From Prunus persica (taxonomy: Eukaryota; Streptophyta; Magnoliopsida; Rosales; Rosaceae), in assembly GCF_000346465.2 (NCBI RefSeq), contig NC_034010.1, forward strand, positions 9,556,689 through 9,620,688: a stretch of DNA of 64,000 nucleotides, written 5' to 3'. The translations under genes and the position numbers were made by a program. Positions 23,781-34,519 of the stretch are shown piece after piece (positions within the stretch are counted from its first letter, which is position 1; each line of letters begins with the position of its first letter). The notes under the pieces are model-generated. The model was not told the origin of the DNA. It saw only the letters and a list, made by a program, of their open reading frames with translations, and did not search any database.

Positions 23781-24115
23781 CGTAGAACCAAAAAGAAGCT
23801 AGAGCAGGGGTCGTCATCACCACCCTGGATGGAACCCTGTTGGAGCAAGCTATTACACTTGGCTTCCTGGCCTCGAACAACGAGGCAGAATACGTGCCAT
23901 TGCTCGTCAGCCTATGCTTGGCAAAGGAGCTCACAATCAGAAAGCTAGCCATCTACTCAGACTCACAGTTGATCACGAATCAAGCCTCATGTGAATACAT
24001 GGCGAAGCACCCAATGATGATTTTGTACCTTGATAGAGTACAAGAGCTGTTGAAGGCATTTCCCACCTTCACCATCTAACAAGTGCCCCAGGCAGAGAAT
24101 GCGCATGCAGACGGA
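23781..24115 (+). pseudogene. Element C second (archaeal-type) RNase H
   Basis: A second RNase H-like block lies between the first RNase H and integrase. It contains SNNEAEY (about 23875-23895) and YSDSQLITNQ (about 23953-23982), carrying the Glu and Asp of the fold. An extra RNase H at this position is a known hallmark of the Tat lineage (Ogre/Retand type), so this is the main evidence for the lineage call. Stops near 23785 and 24078 break it. Confidence 0.75.
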
Positions 24116-24150
24116 CGGACCCTAGTTGGCAAGACCCCATCATCGACTAT

Positions 24151-25235
24151 TTGATGAATGAAAACCTACCAACGGACAAGTCAGAAGCTAGAAAGGTCCA
24201 GCAGAAGACCGCGAGATACTACATGCACGGCAACAAGCTCATCCACATATCATACTCCGGCCCTTATCTCACCTGCATAAAGTACCCTCAAACACTTGAG
24301 GTTCTCTGCAAAATTCATGACGGCGAGTGTGGCAACCACTCTGGGGGCAGGTCACTCGCCCAGAAAGCTCTAAACATAGGCTACTTCTGGCCTACCATGC
24401 ATCACGACTCCGTTGAATGTGTCAAGAAATGTGATCGCTGTCAGCGATACAAGCCGATCCCTAACCTGCCTGTAGAAGTCTATCATCTGCAAAACAGTCC
24501 ATGATCGTTCATGCAATGGGCCATTGACCTAGTGGGTCCCGTGCCACCAGCGCCCCCAAAGAAAGAAATGATGATCGTTGCCACCTACTACTTTACTAAA
24601 TGGATCAAGGCCAAAGCTCTATCCTCTACTAAGGAAGCCGATGTGGAGCGATTCATCTGGAGAAACATCATATGCCAGTTTGGCTGCCCATAGTCGCTGG
24701 TTACCGACAATGGCTCATAGTTCATTGACGAGCAGATCACCACCTTTTTTGCGAAATACAAGATCAAGCAACACTTGTCCACCCTGAGTTATCCCCAAGG
24801 AAATGGACAAGCCGAGGCATCCAACAAAGTCATATTGGACTGCTTGAAGAAAAGGCTAGAAGGCGTCGAAGGGAAATGGGTGGATAAACTCCCCGGAGTA
24901 CTATGGGCTTATCGCACCACCAAGCGAAGATCGACTGGTGAAACCCCATTCTCCCTCACCTATGGAACATAAGCGATCATACCACCTCACATCACTGTCC
25001 CCTCCATAAGTCTTGAGCTGGGCAGTGTTGATCAGAACTCCGAACAGATGAGGCTCAACCTTGACTTACTTGAGGGCGAGTGCGAGAAGACAATTATTCG
25101 GGTCGCCTCCTATTAGCAGCAATTGAAGTCTTACTAGCCAAGGTCAGACAATTTCAACCAGGCGACCTCGTGCTAAGGAAGGCTTTCATCACTGCACAAA
25201 GGCAAGGGTCAAAAACGATGAATCCCAACTAGGAG
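24151..25235 (+). pseudogene. Element C integrase, truncated at the C-terminus
   Basis: The HHCC zinc domain (ECGNHSGG...CDRCQRY, about 24325-24450) is intact. The core shows the catalytic residues in MQWAIDLVGP, VTDNGS and GQAEASN. In-frame stops sit at about 24502, 24691, 24718 and 24970. The C-terminal domain (FQPGDLVLRKAF, about 25149-25184) is cut at about 25235 by the start of the tandem repeats. The last integrase codons present in D (HHLRKYYP) are missing here. Confidence 0.88.
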
Positions 25236-25965
25236 GGCCATCAATAGTTGCCCACGAGCAGCGTCTTTCGGGAGAGGCAGCCCATAAGAAGCGTCCTAAG
25301 GGAGACGCAGGGTGTGCAAGGAATTTCCTAAGGAAGGTATCCGTGTTCCAATCCGTTCCCTAAGGGGGGCAGGAGAGTCACACAGTTGCCCATAAGGAGC
25401 GTCCTAAGGGAGACGCAAGGCGACAACTAGAAGCGTCCGTTTGGAGACGCAGCCCTCTAAATAGCATCCTAAGGGAGACGCATGCGCCAAGAATTTCTTA
25501 AAAGGAGGTCTCCATGCCTCCTATGGGAAATATCTAGGTTCCTATCCATTTTCTAAGGGAGGCAGGATAGTCACACACTTGCCCATATGGAGCGTCCTAA
25601 GGGAGTCTCAGGGCGACGACTAGAAGTGTCCGTTTGGAGATGCAGCCCGCTAAAAAAGCGTCCTAAGGGAGACGCAGGGTGTGCCAGGAATTTATTAAAA
25701 TGAGGTTTCCATGCCTCATTCAGGAAGTATCCAGGTTCCTATTCGTTTCCTAAGGAAGGCAGGATAGTCACATGGTTGCCCATAAGGAGCGTCCTAAAAG
25801 AGACGCAAGGCGAGCTAGGAATTTCCCAAAAGAAGGCCTCCATGCTTTCTGAGGGAGGTATCCAGGTTCCTATCCATTTCCTAAGGGAGGTAGGATAGTC
25901 ATGCAGTTGCCCATAAGCAGCGTCCTTCGGGAGACGCAGGGCGACAACCAAGGCATCCTACAAGA
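25236..25965. repeat. Hairpin-rich tandem array of element C (about 195-bp unit)
   Basis: TTGCCCATAAGGAGCGTCC recurs at about 25385, 25579, 25776 and 25908 (steps of about 194, 197 and 131). Within each unit are several copies of GCGTCC...GGAGACGC, which can pair GCGTC with GACGC into small hairpins. The same family occurs in D in the opposite orientation (37380-38050). It takes the place of the 40-bp array of the gag-only copies. Confidence 0.88.
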
Positions 25966-26265
25966 TGTGTAGAACACGCCCGGAGTCCCTTAAGGGGGAC
26001 CCTGGCACTTGCTAATTTTCCTAAAGGGAACCATCCTACGGGATATGCAGAGCATGCCCGGAGTCCTTCAAGGGGGACCCTGGCACTCATGAATCTCCAA
26101 AGGGAAATGCTAGTTACACAAGCAATTTACAAGTCAATATGCAAATTGGAGTTGAAAAAATAACTGAAATTTCCATAGTAATGTTCAACAAAGAGAAAAT
26201 GGTCAGATAAGACCAATTATTCTATACAAGAAAGCAGATTACAAAAGCTGAAAAGAAATTTACTC
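25966..26265. other. 3' flank of accessory gene in element C
   Basis: Contains two copies of a GGAGTCC...GGGGGACCCTGGCACT block, and then the GGAGTTGAAAAAATAACTG block shared with B and E. No coding content was recognised. Confidence 0.5.
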
Positions 26266-26269
26266 CGAG

Positions 26270-27694
26270 ATGCCAGCAGGAGATCCCTGATCTACATCCT
26301 TTTCGTCGTCCTCCTGATCAGCCACGTTCTCAACAGCTCCACTGATCCGCGATGTCTGTCACTACCTCATTTGCTGTATCCTCCTCTGCTTCATCCTCTT
26401 CAGCTACCGCCTCTTCGACCGTCTGCTCTTCAGCTCCTTCCATGTTCACAACATTAACATGCTTACTCTGCATAGGAAGCAAGTCAGAACAGAGCATCCC
26501 GATGTCTCCATCTTCAATGGCATAGAAGGGATCATTTCCATTTGAGCAGTCCAAGTAGCCCAGCTTGTACGCATTCATGCATTCTTGCACTCAAGACAGA
26601 AGTAGGCATCTTTTTGACTAACCAAGTCAACAATAGAAGAGGGTGCAACAACAGACGAGTTTCAGATAGTTTGAACAGCAAGAACTACTCTCTTTTGAAG
26701 TAGATGAAATGTTGTTTCCCTTTATTTTTTCGAGGGAAGGGTTGAGACTATCTCAAGATCACCAGCCTGATAGATATGATCAACCAACTTGAAGCAAGCA
26801 GACGGACTTGACAGAAAGTTCATCTTGAGTAGATCAGACACAATTGCATCCTCTGCAGGGCTGGACTTATCCACCTTAGGATCAGCAGCTGACATTGCGG
26901 AAGAGCCCTTCGCCTTAGGAGATAACTCTCTCATCTCCTCAGTTGCCGCCATCCTCACCTCCAATGAAGTCAATGATGCTGAATCAACTCCACACTTGAC
27001 TGCCCGTGACTCAACAATCCTTTGACTGAGGCAGACGACCCGAACTTTGAAGAGGAATACCTGCATCTATTTGCCTCTCGGCAGGTGAGCTAGATCGAGC
27101 ATGGGCTATTCTATAGAGCAGATCATGGTTTTCAAACTTGTCTGCAGGAGGCTTGAGTAGAACATCCCTAGGGCTGCGCGTACCACCAACCTTCCTGCTA
27201 TCAGCACCAACAAGATATTTAACCCCAGCATATGACGATGGAAGAGATCCCACTTGAGTTTTCTCAGCATAAGGGAGCTTTGGCTTCTTCCTCAATGGAG
27301 ACACATTCTTCGCCTACGAAGAAGTAGTTTCATCTCTTGAAGACTTAGCAACAACCTTCTTTTTCAAGGGGGGTTCCGGCAGAACACTCCTCCTGCCCGT
27401 CGACAGATCATCAGAATCTGGACTATTCTGCTTCCATCTCTCAACATCCTAGGCAGGGGGCAGACCACTGACTTCCTCCTGATACCCTCTCAACTTATGC
27501 GGCTCACAATGCATGAGGCCAAGCATGGTCCAGCCTAAACCTGTGAACATAGGGGGCAACTGGTCCACCTGCGCACACCTGATCCACCACGGCTGCCGCT
27601 CACTGCCAGCCGTTGCCATGACGACAACCAGCCGGCCTTTTGCCGCAAAAAACAAGAAAAGACGAAGAAAAAGAAATATACGTGCTCGACTTAC
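26270..27694 (-). pseudogene. Antisense accessory gene of element C, decayed
   Basis: Three frame-broken pieces read leftward. 27304-27011 carries LRKKPKLPYAEKTQ. 27066-26722 carries LLKMNFLSSPSACFKL. 26590-26330 carries AYKLGYLDCSNGNDPFYAIE and then a long acidic tail. The order and motifs match the copy in D. The N-terminal region and most of the coiled coil are missing. The gene is opposite in direction to gag-pol and lies between the 195-bp array and the 3' LTR. Confidence 0.75.
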
Positions 27695-27822
27695 CTTGGG
27701 ATGCACGGCGACTCCTCTCTTTGACAAGCAGTATGAATTCTCCAAGATCTTTCTCAAGCTAGAAAGTAGAGAAGTTAAGTCTGCGATGTGAAGAAGAGTG
27801 AAGAGAAGCCCTGCATTTACAC
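27694..27822 (-). promoter_or_regulatory. Antisense gene promoter, leader exon and splice donor (element C)
   Basis: Minus strand: a TATA-like TGTAAATGCA (about 27813-27822), a leader of about 100 nt, then CCCAAG|GTAAGTCGAG with the donor at 27694-27693. The donor is an exact consensus although the coding part has decayed. Confidence 0.68.
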
Positions 27823-28023
27823 AAGTTGGGCACCTTAGGTCAAGAAGGAATCGCAAGCCCATTCCTACTGAGAACCCAACTCCAAGAACAGTCAAAAGCT
27901 TACACCAATTGGGAACCTAGGAGTCCAACTCACTGAAGGAAGCGCAGTTACAGCTGGACATCCCAACAGATAATTCACATCTCCTACATGCCACCACGCG
28001 CCATGCAAAAGCTAGGGGGCATT

Positions 28024-28570
28024 TGTGGTAACCGAATTAAATCAGACCCGAGGTCAAATAATTCCTTCCATTTGGGGATTATTTGACCTAATTGGGAATT
28101 AATCAACCTAATTGGGAGTTACTCATTTTAATTGTGGATTACCCAATTAAATGGAACGTTACCTAAATAGAGGAGGAATAATTCCCTTCCATCTACGGAA
28201 TTATTCCTCTGAAACCCTAGCCTCCAAGACCACTATAAAAGGATAGCCACACACAAGGGTTGAGGTACGTTTGAAATCTCTACTGAAACTCTGCAGAAAA
28301 TTCCTCTCAAACCCTAGCCACCTTCTTTCTCTCTTTCTTTTACATAAGGCTCCGGCCGTCCGATTTACACATTAAACACATCCCGTACCCTATTTTAGCT
28401 GTCGTTTCTCTACGGATCGATTGAATTGACTTAGACATCGGAGGGCCTTTAGCCAACACCCCTCGGGTGTGGTCCTCTTATTTGTTCTATTTTGCAGGGA
28501 GAAGGAGGCAGCAAAGAAGAAAGGGGAATCTTTGCAACCGAATATTCTCATGGGGAAATTTGTTCCCACA
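28024..28570 (+). repeat. Third LTR of the B-C chain (547 bp)
   Basis: TGTGGTAACC...GTTCCCACA, preceded by a polypurine tract and followed by the leader AATTGGTGC. U3 and U5 both match the autonomous type also seen in D. A TATA box (CTATAAAAG) is at about 28213. Confidence 0.9.
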
Positions 28571-28735
28571 AATTGGTGCTTTCATTGAGAGCATGAGTTA
28601 TACTCAACGCATGCTCAAGGAATCCGTTCCTCCTATTTTCCAATCCACCGAAGCCTTCCAAACAACCATGGTTGGAAGCATGAAGACGAGAGGCAAAGTC
28701 GCCGCGATGGCTAGATCCGTGACGGTTCGTCCAAC
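28571..28735 (+). pseudogene. Leader and gag start of a third Tat unit, cut by G1
   Basis: The leader is followed by ATG at 28669 (MVGSMKTRGK), then about 20 codons before the chromovirus LTR begins at 28736. The bases CCAAC (28731-28735) are the candidate left target duplication of G1. Confidence 0.75.
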
Positions 28736-29139
28736 TGTTACGGGATGACTTTTTCGGAGTCTTCCTTACGTGCGGCCTTAGACTTGATCGCCTCTCGAAC
28801 AAGCTAAGTTAGCCTCCTTCCTACAACACAAGATCGAACCAAGCAAGAACAATCGCAAGAGCAAGAACACAATAAGAACGCTTAAGAAAGTTTGGGAGAA
28901 TATATGTTTTACAAGTTGTGAGGTGAGGATACACAATGTGACATCCTCCTTATATACTTTCCCTATCCCACCTACCACCACAGTAGGTGGCTAAGATACA
29001 ATGTCACCTACCGGCATCTACCAACTACTGTCACCAACCGTAGTCTACCTACTACTGTACAACGAATCTGGACATGTGGGCTAAGAGGTCTAGCATGATC
29101 AATCCAACGGGTTGGGCCTTGAACATGCAGGCCGTGACT
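28736..29139 (-). repeat. G1 3' LTR (404 bp)
   Basis: On the minus strand the LTR runs from AGTCACGGCC, next to the GGTGGGGGAGAA polypurine tract, to CATCCCGTAACA. It matches the LTRs at 51213, 56285 and 58151 with scattered differences. A TATA box (TATATAAGGAGG, minus) lies near 28950. Confidence 0.88.
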
Positions 29140-29149
29140 TTCTCCCCCA

Positions 29150-30574
29150 CCTAATCCGGTAACGTCCTCGTTGCCGTGGTAGATCCGTCTCATTTGAATG
29201 CTTCGATGATGTCGTTTTACTTCCACAAAGAGTTTTCTTTCTCCCAATTGCCTTCAGACTCTGGCAGGCCCTTCCATTTGACAAAGTACTTAAAGTACCT
29301 CGGTACACCCTTGCGTCTCATCTATCGCTTGGCCATGATGCACTCAACCTCCCTGTCAAATGAAGTCACCATCAAAGGTGGAGCTCGTTGAGACTCTCCA
29401 CGACTTGGCTCATTGGTGTCGGCATGGTAGGGCTTGAGATTGCTCACGTGGAACAACGGATGAATCTTCAATCGAGGTGGTAGTTCCACACGGTAAGCAG
29501 CTCTTCCCACTGATCGGACGATAGGAAATGGGCCCTCATATCTCCTCAACAACGCCTTGTGCAATCTTCTAGTGAACTTGTGTTGAGAAGGGTTGAGCTT
29601 CACAAAGACCAGATCACCTGGTAGGAACACAACGTCCCGCCGATGCTTATCCACCCATTTCTTCATCTTCCGAGTTGCCTTCTCCAATTGAGCTCGAGCT
29701 AGCTCATTAGTCACCTACCACTCCTTGGCCATCTTGTATGCAGCAGGGCTACTCCCCGTGTAGCCTGACACCACTGTGTTCCGTGTTATAGGTTGTTATC
29801 CTATTGCCAACTCAAAAGGACTTGACTGTGTCGACTCCGACCATTACAAGTTGTACGAGAACTGAGCAACATCCAACAACTTTGTCCAATCTCGTTGGTT
29901 GGCACTCACATAGTGCCTCAAGTATAGCTCCAATAGCGCATTCACCCCTTGCGTCTGACCGTCTGTCTGTGGGTGAAAGCTGGTAGAGAAGTTCAACTGT
30001 GAGCCAAGTAGCCTGAAGAGCTCCATCCAAAGTTTACCAGTGAAGCGAGTGTAACGGTCACTAATAATACTCTTGGGGATCCCCCAATACTTCACCACAT
30101 GCTTCAGAAACAAGCGTGTAGCTTCCTCCGCATTGCAATCCACTGGTGCGGGGATGAAGGTAGCATACTTGGTGAACCTGTTGACCACCACCAAAATTGA
30201 GCCACACCCTTCCGACTCGGGTAGACTCATAATGAAGTCCATGGACAAACTCTCCTATGGTCTGGTTGGAATGAGAAGTGGCTCTAGTAACCCACCTGGC
30301 TGTTTCTGCAATGTCTTGTCTTGTTGCATACAAGGCAAGTCTGCACGAACAAGTCTACATCTTCTCACATCTGTGGCCAATAGTAAGCTTCACTCATCAA
30401 GGCTAATGTTCGATGAGTGCTCGGATGTCCTACCCACTTCGAGTCATGACACTCCTTCAGTAGCTCTCGCCTTAGATTGTCCCACCTTGGAACATAAATT
30501 CTCTTCCCCGTTGCATAGAGAACACCATCGTCGAGCCAAAATCTTATTGTCTTCCCATCCTTGACAAGCTCCAA
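29150..30574 (-). pseudogene. G1 integrase and chromodomain
   Basis: Reading leftward: the end of the zinc domain (GHPSTHRTLALMSEAYYWPQM, 30574-30365, shown in part), then the core at 30248-29844 with MSMDFI and IISDRYTRF carrying the two Asp residues. The third catalytic position reads Gln (QTDGQTQGV, codon at 29949-29951) instead of Glu. The C-terminal domain (29714-29322) has FHVSNLKPYH. A chromodomain (YFVKWKGLPE type, about 29345-29190) follows after a stop. In chromoviruses this domain steers insertion towards particular chromatin. The copy is inactive. Confidence 0.86.
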
Positions 30575-30599
30575 CAGACTTTTGGATTAGGGATCATGC

Positions 30600-32007
30600 A
30601 ACAAGCCCTCTTGTATCTCTGCATGAGAGAACTCTGGGTTGTGTGATAGCTGCTAGTACAGCCTTCCTGCTTAAGGAATCGCAACGACATTCATCTTCCC
30701 TTGCTTGTACTCCAGTTTGTAGTCGAACTCTGCCAAGAAGTCTTGCCACCTAGCCTGCTTGGGTGACAACTTCTGTTGGGACTGAAAGTAGCTTCTGGCA
30801 ACATTGTCAGTCTTGACCACGAACTGAGAACCGAGAAAATAGTGCTCCAAGTTCGCAAGCAGTGCACTACGGCTGTCATCTCCTTCTCTTGAACGGTATA
30901 TCTCCGCTCCGTGTCATTGAGCTTCCGACTCTCGAAAGCCAATAGGTGTCTGTCTTGCATGAGTACACCACCAATAGCAAAATTTGATGCATCAGTGTGT
31001 ACCTCAAAAGGTTTGCTAAGATCAAGAAGTCTCAGAACTGGTTCCTCCATAAGTGCCCTCTTCAACTCATCGAAGGCATGCTGGTATCGGGGTGTCCACT
31101 CCTACGTCTTGTTCTTCTTCAGTAAATCCGTCAAGGGGGCGGCTATGGCTGAATATCCCTTGATGAACCTGCGATAGTAGTTCACCAATCCAAGGAAAGA
31201 CCGCAACTCAGGTACCTTGATTGGTGGTTCCCACTCTTGAATGGCTCGCACCTTGCCCTCCTCCATGAGCAATTGTCCTCCCCGTATCTTGTGACCGAGG
31301 AACTCGACCTCTTCTTGGACAAATGAGCACTTCTCCCTCTTCACATAGAGCTGTTTCTCCCTTAGAATTTGGAAGACCTTCTGCAAATGCTTGAGGTGTT
31401 CCTCCAGAGAATTGCTGTACACCACAATATCATCGATGTAAACCACAACAAACTTGTCCAAGAAAGGATGGAATACCTTGTTCATAAGAGTGAAAAATGT
31501 TGCAGGGGCACTAGTCAAGTCGAACGGCATGATAAGGAACTCATAAGACCCATATCTCGTCACATATGCGGTCTTTGGTTCATCTCCCGGTGCGATCCTC
31601 ACTTGACAGTATCCCGAGCGCAAGTCCAACTTGGTGAAGTACTTCGCTCCTCCCAACTGATCAAACAAATCTACAATCAAAGGGATTGGATACTTGTTTT
31701 TGATGGTCACCTTGTTTAGCGCCCGGTAGTTGATGCACAACCTCAGTGTTCCCTCCCTCTTCTTCTGGAAAAGAACTGGGGCACCATAAGGGGCCTTGGA
31801 CGGTTGGATATACCCAGCGTCCAACAACTGCTTTAATTGCTTCCTCAATTCCTCCAACTCAAGAGGTGCCATCTGGTGCGGTGCTTTGGCAGGGGGTTTG
31901 GCACCCGGTTCCAACTTAATGACATGATCCTCCTCTCTCCTAGGTGGTAAGGTTTTGGGCAGCTCTTTGGGCATGACATCTGCAAACTCCTTGAGGACTG
32001 CCTTCAC
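30600..32007 (-). pseudogene. G1 reverse transcriptase and RNase H
   Basis: RT is open over 301 residues (32007-31102): [28 protein letters not shown], the catalytic YIDD (31429-31440) and [11 protein letters not shown]. RNase H (31065-30691) has [16 protein letters not shown] and YTVQEKEM before a frameshift near 30845. The RT is the best preserved of the chromovirus copies, but it is separated from protease by a stop at about 32022. Confidence 0.88.
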
Positions 32008-32022
32008 AGCTTTCGGGACTGG

Positions 32023-33660
32023 CTAGACTTCCTTCTCAACTAAATCCATTTTCATAATTGCAAGGAACGTCGGTTCGCCCATCTTCCAAGACTTGGAAAA
32101 TTGCATGGCTGACAAAAGCTTCGTCTCGCCTTGTTGCCTCACCACTGGCACCATGCATGGCATTGTTCCACACTGTGTAATGCACATAGTATTGTACAAT
32201 GGAATGGGAAATGCCTTTACCTTGTCCATGAAGTCCATTCCTAGCCCGACATCGTAGTCATCCATCGAGGTCACGGAGAAGTCAGCTACTCCCTTCCAAG
32301 TGGCAATGTGTAGCTCCACACCACGAGCTACTCCATCAACGAGCTACTCCTTTGAGACTCGACACCTAAGTCTCTTTGCTTCCTGTACGGACATAAAGTT
32401 GTGCGAGGCACCCGTATCCACCAAACAACGGGTTGTCTTGCCATTCACCATGGCATCGACGAAAATCACTCCTTTAGCTTGAACCTGTGGTTGAGCTCCT
32501 TTGGCCTGCAAGGCATTGAAGCGATGAATGTCCCCCATTCCTACTTCCTTCTCAGTCTCCTCTTCCTTCTCTTGGTTCATAGCATTCAGAGCTTTCTTTT
32601 TCGGACAATCCCGCATCATGTGCGCTCCATCGCACAAGTAGCAAGCTAGCTTCGACTTGTCTTTCCCCTTGTCACCTTTGTCATTCTTCTTCCAGGATGA
32701 CTTGGGACCATCAGACTTGTCTACTGACCTGCTACCCTATTTCGACTTGTTGTCTCTCCCACCGGATCCATTGCTATCTTTCTTTCCTTCGAACTTGGAG
32801 TCGCTTTGATCTTTCTTCTTGAACTCAACAAGAGACTCAGCTGCAGCAATTGCCTCTGACAAGGTTTGGACGTGTCTCCTTTGTAACTCCAGCTTGGCCC
32901 AATTATGTAGGCCCCTCATGAAGTACATGAGCTTGTCTTTATCTGTCATGCTAGGCACCTCGAACAACAGGTTGGTGAACGTGGCGACATAGTCCTTCAC
33001 ATTCCCAATTTGCTTTAGCCATCTCAGCTTCTCCTTTGCCTCATACTTGGCATTCTCTGGATAGAAATGCAACATAATATCCTTCTTAAAATCATCCCAA
33101 GTCTCAAGTGTAAACGTACCTTGTTCGATCTTCATAGATCAACGACGCTACCACATGAGAGCATTGTCGGCGAGAAACAACGTTGCCGTATTGATCTTAG
33201 GCTCATCATCCTTGAGCTTCAGATACTTGAAATACCTTTCGATATTCCACAGAAATGTGTCCAGCTCCTTCGCCTCCCTTTTCCCATTATAAGATTTGGG
33301 CTTGAAAGAATCTAGCACCTTGGGTTCATTCAGAGTCCGGGTCTTGTTCAAAACAGCTTCCTTGCACAAAGTCCAATCTCCCTTCACATCCTTCACCTCA
33401 TCAAGAAGCGAAGTAAGCTCCACTAAGAAGTGATCTAGCTTGGCTTGAACATCTAGCTTGATGCCGTCTAGCACGGAGCTGAGGACTCCCTGGAATTGGC
33501 CTTGAAACTCATCCACTACAGCTTCGAAGCCCCCTTTCGACCACGGCAATCTCCATCTTAGAAAGTCGCTTCTCCATCATGGCTACCACATCTCTAGATC
33601 GTTCCCTCTTTGATTTGCCCCCACGATCCATGTTGACCTTGGACAGGTCTGTCTCCACAT
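32023..33660 (-). pseudogene. G1 gag, zinc knuckle and protease
   Basis: The capsid part is read in pieces from 33549 to 32737 (ERYFKYLKLKDDE, FTLETWDDFKKDIMLHFYPE). The CCHC knuckle CYLCDGAHMMRDC is at about 32645-32600, and the protease active site LVDTGASHNF at about 32420-32391. Stops at about 33136, 32736 and 32343 break it. The very start of gag is lost at the junction with element D. Confidence 0.84.
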
Positions 33661-33664
33661 CTGA

Positions 33665-34193
33665 TTAGAGAAATGATAGCTAAAATAGGGTACGGGATGT
33701 GTTTATTATGTAAATCAAGCGGCCAGAGCCTTATGTAAAAGAGAGAGAGAAAGGAGGTGGCTAGGGTTTGAGAGGAATTTTCTGTAGAGATTTTAGACGT
33801 ACCTCAACCCTTATGTGTGGCTATCCTTTTATAGTGGTCTTGGAGGCCTAGGGTTTCAGAGGAATAATTCCGTAGATGGAAGGGAATTATTCCTCCCCTA
33901 TTTGGAATTGATTTGATTAATTAGGGATCTGATTTATTAGGGTAAATCAAATCCCTAATTGTGGTAGGTATCAAATCAAATCCTTTTTTAATTAGGTAAC
34001 TCCTAATTTAATTGGGAATTGTGGTAGGAATCAAATCAATTCTAACCTAACTAGGTAACATTCAATTTAATTGGGTAAGTGCCAATTAAATTGAGTAACT
34101 CCCAATTAGGTTGATTAATTCCCAATTAGGTCAAATAATCTCCAAATGGAAGGAATTACTTGATCTAGGGTCTGATTTAATTAGGTTACTATA
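33665..34193 (-). repeat. Element D 3' LTR, U5 end missing
   Basis: On the minus strand it starts TATAGTAACC, a mutated TGTGGGAACC, next to the GGGGGGCATT polypurine tract. It ends abruptly within the GCTATCATTTCTC region. Its U3 and U5 match the LTR at 28024, the autonomous type. Confidence 0.85.
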
Positions 34194-34386
34194 AATGCCC
34201 CCCACCTTCTGCATGGCGCGTGGTGACATGTAGGAGATGTAAATTATCTCTTGGGCTGTCCAGCTGTAACTGGGCTTCCTTCGTGGACCTGGGCTCCCGA
34301 GTAGAGGAGGTGTTTGACTTGCTAATTTTATGAACTCCCAAGTTGGAAAGGGTTTGCGGTTCCTTGTAGGTCAAGGAATTTTGCTC

Positions 34387-34519
34387 CTTATAAATGTAGG
34401 GCTCCTCCAATTTTTTCTTCACATCCAAAATCCATTCCGATTTAATTAGCGAGAGAGAGAAAAAACTTTGGAGAATTTTCCCATCCTTCTTAAGTCCTTG
34501 TCTTCACGGCACACCCAAG
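34387..34519 (+). promoter_or_regulatory. Accessory gene promoter and non-coding first exon (element D)
   Basis: TATA box TATAAATG at about 34389-34396, within 200 bp of the LTR. A leader of about 95 nt ends CACCCAAG at 34519, followed by the splice donor GTAATTTG. The layout matches the minus-strand versions in A, B, C, E and H. The exon boundary is predicted from sequence only. Confidence 0.72.

Larger units (their letters stand above)
13680..28735 (+). mobile_element. Tat-like chain B-C: LTR, gag-only unit, LTR, autonomous unit, LTR, start of a third unit
   Basis: Three direct LTRs (13680-14375, 18899-19433, 28024-28570) alternate with internal regions. The middle LTR has a polypurine tract on its left and a primer-site leader on its right, so it serves two units. 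The third LTR is also followed by a leader and gag start (28571-28735), which is cut by chromovirus G1. The left flank is AAAAC (13675-13679) in the resistance gene's coiled coil. The matching right flank is not visible, so the chain's true end lies elsewhere or was lost. Confidence 0.85.
28736..33664 (-). mobile_element. Chromovirus copy G1, 5' end truncated
   Basis: This minus-strand Ty3/gypsy element retains the 3' LTR (28736-29139), chromodomain, integrase, RNase H, RT, protease, zinc knuckle and gag in the expected order. Its 5' LTR and primer site are missing: at 33664 it meets the LTR of element D in the gag start region. RT wording ([16 protein letters not shown]) and the chromodomain place it among plant chromoviruses, possibly the Galadriel lineage. 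Confidence 0.9.
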
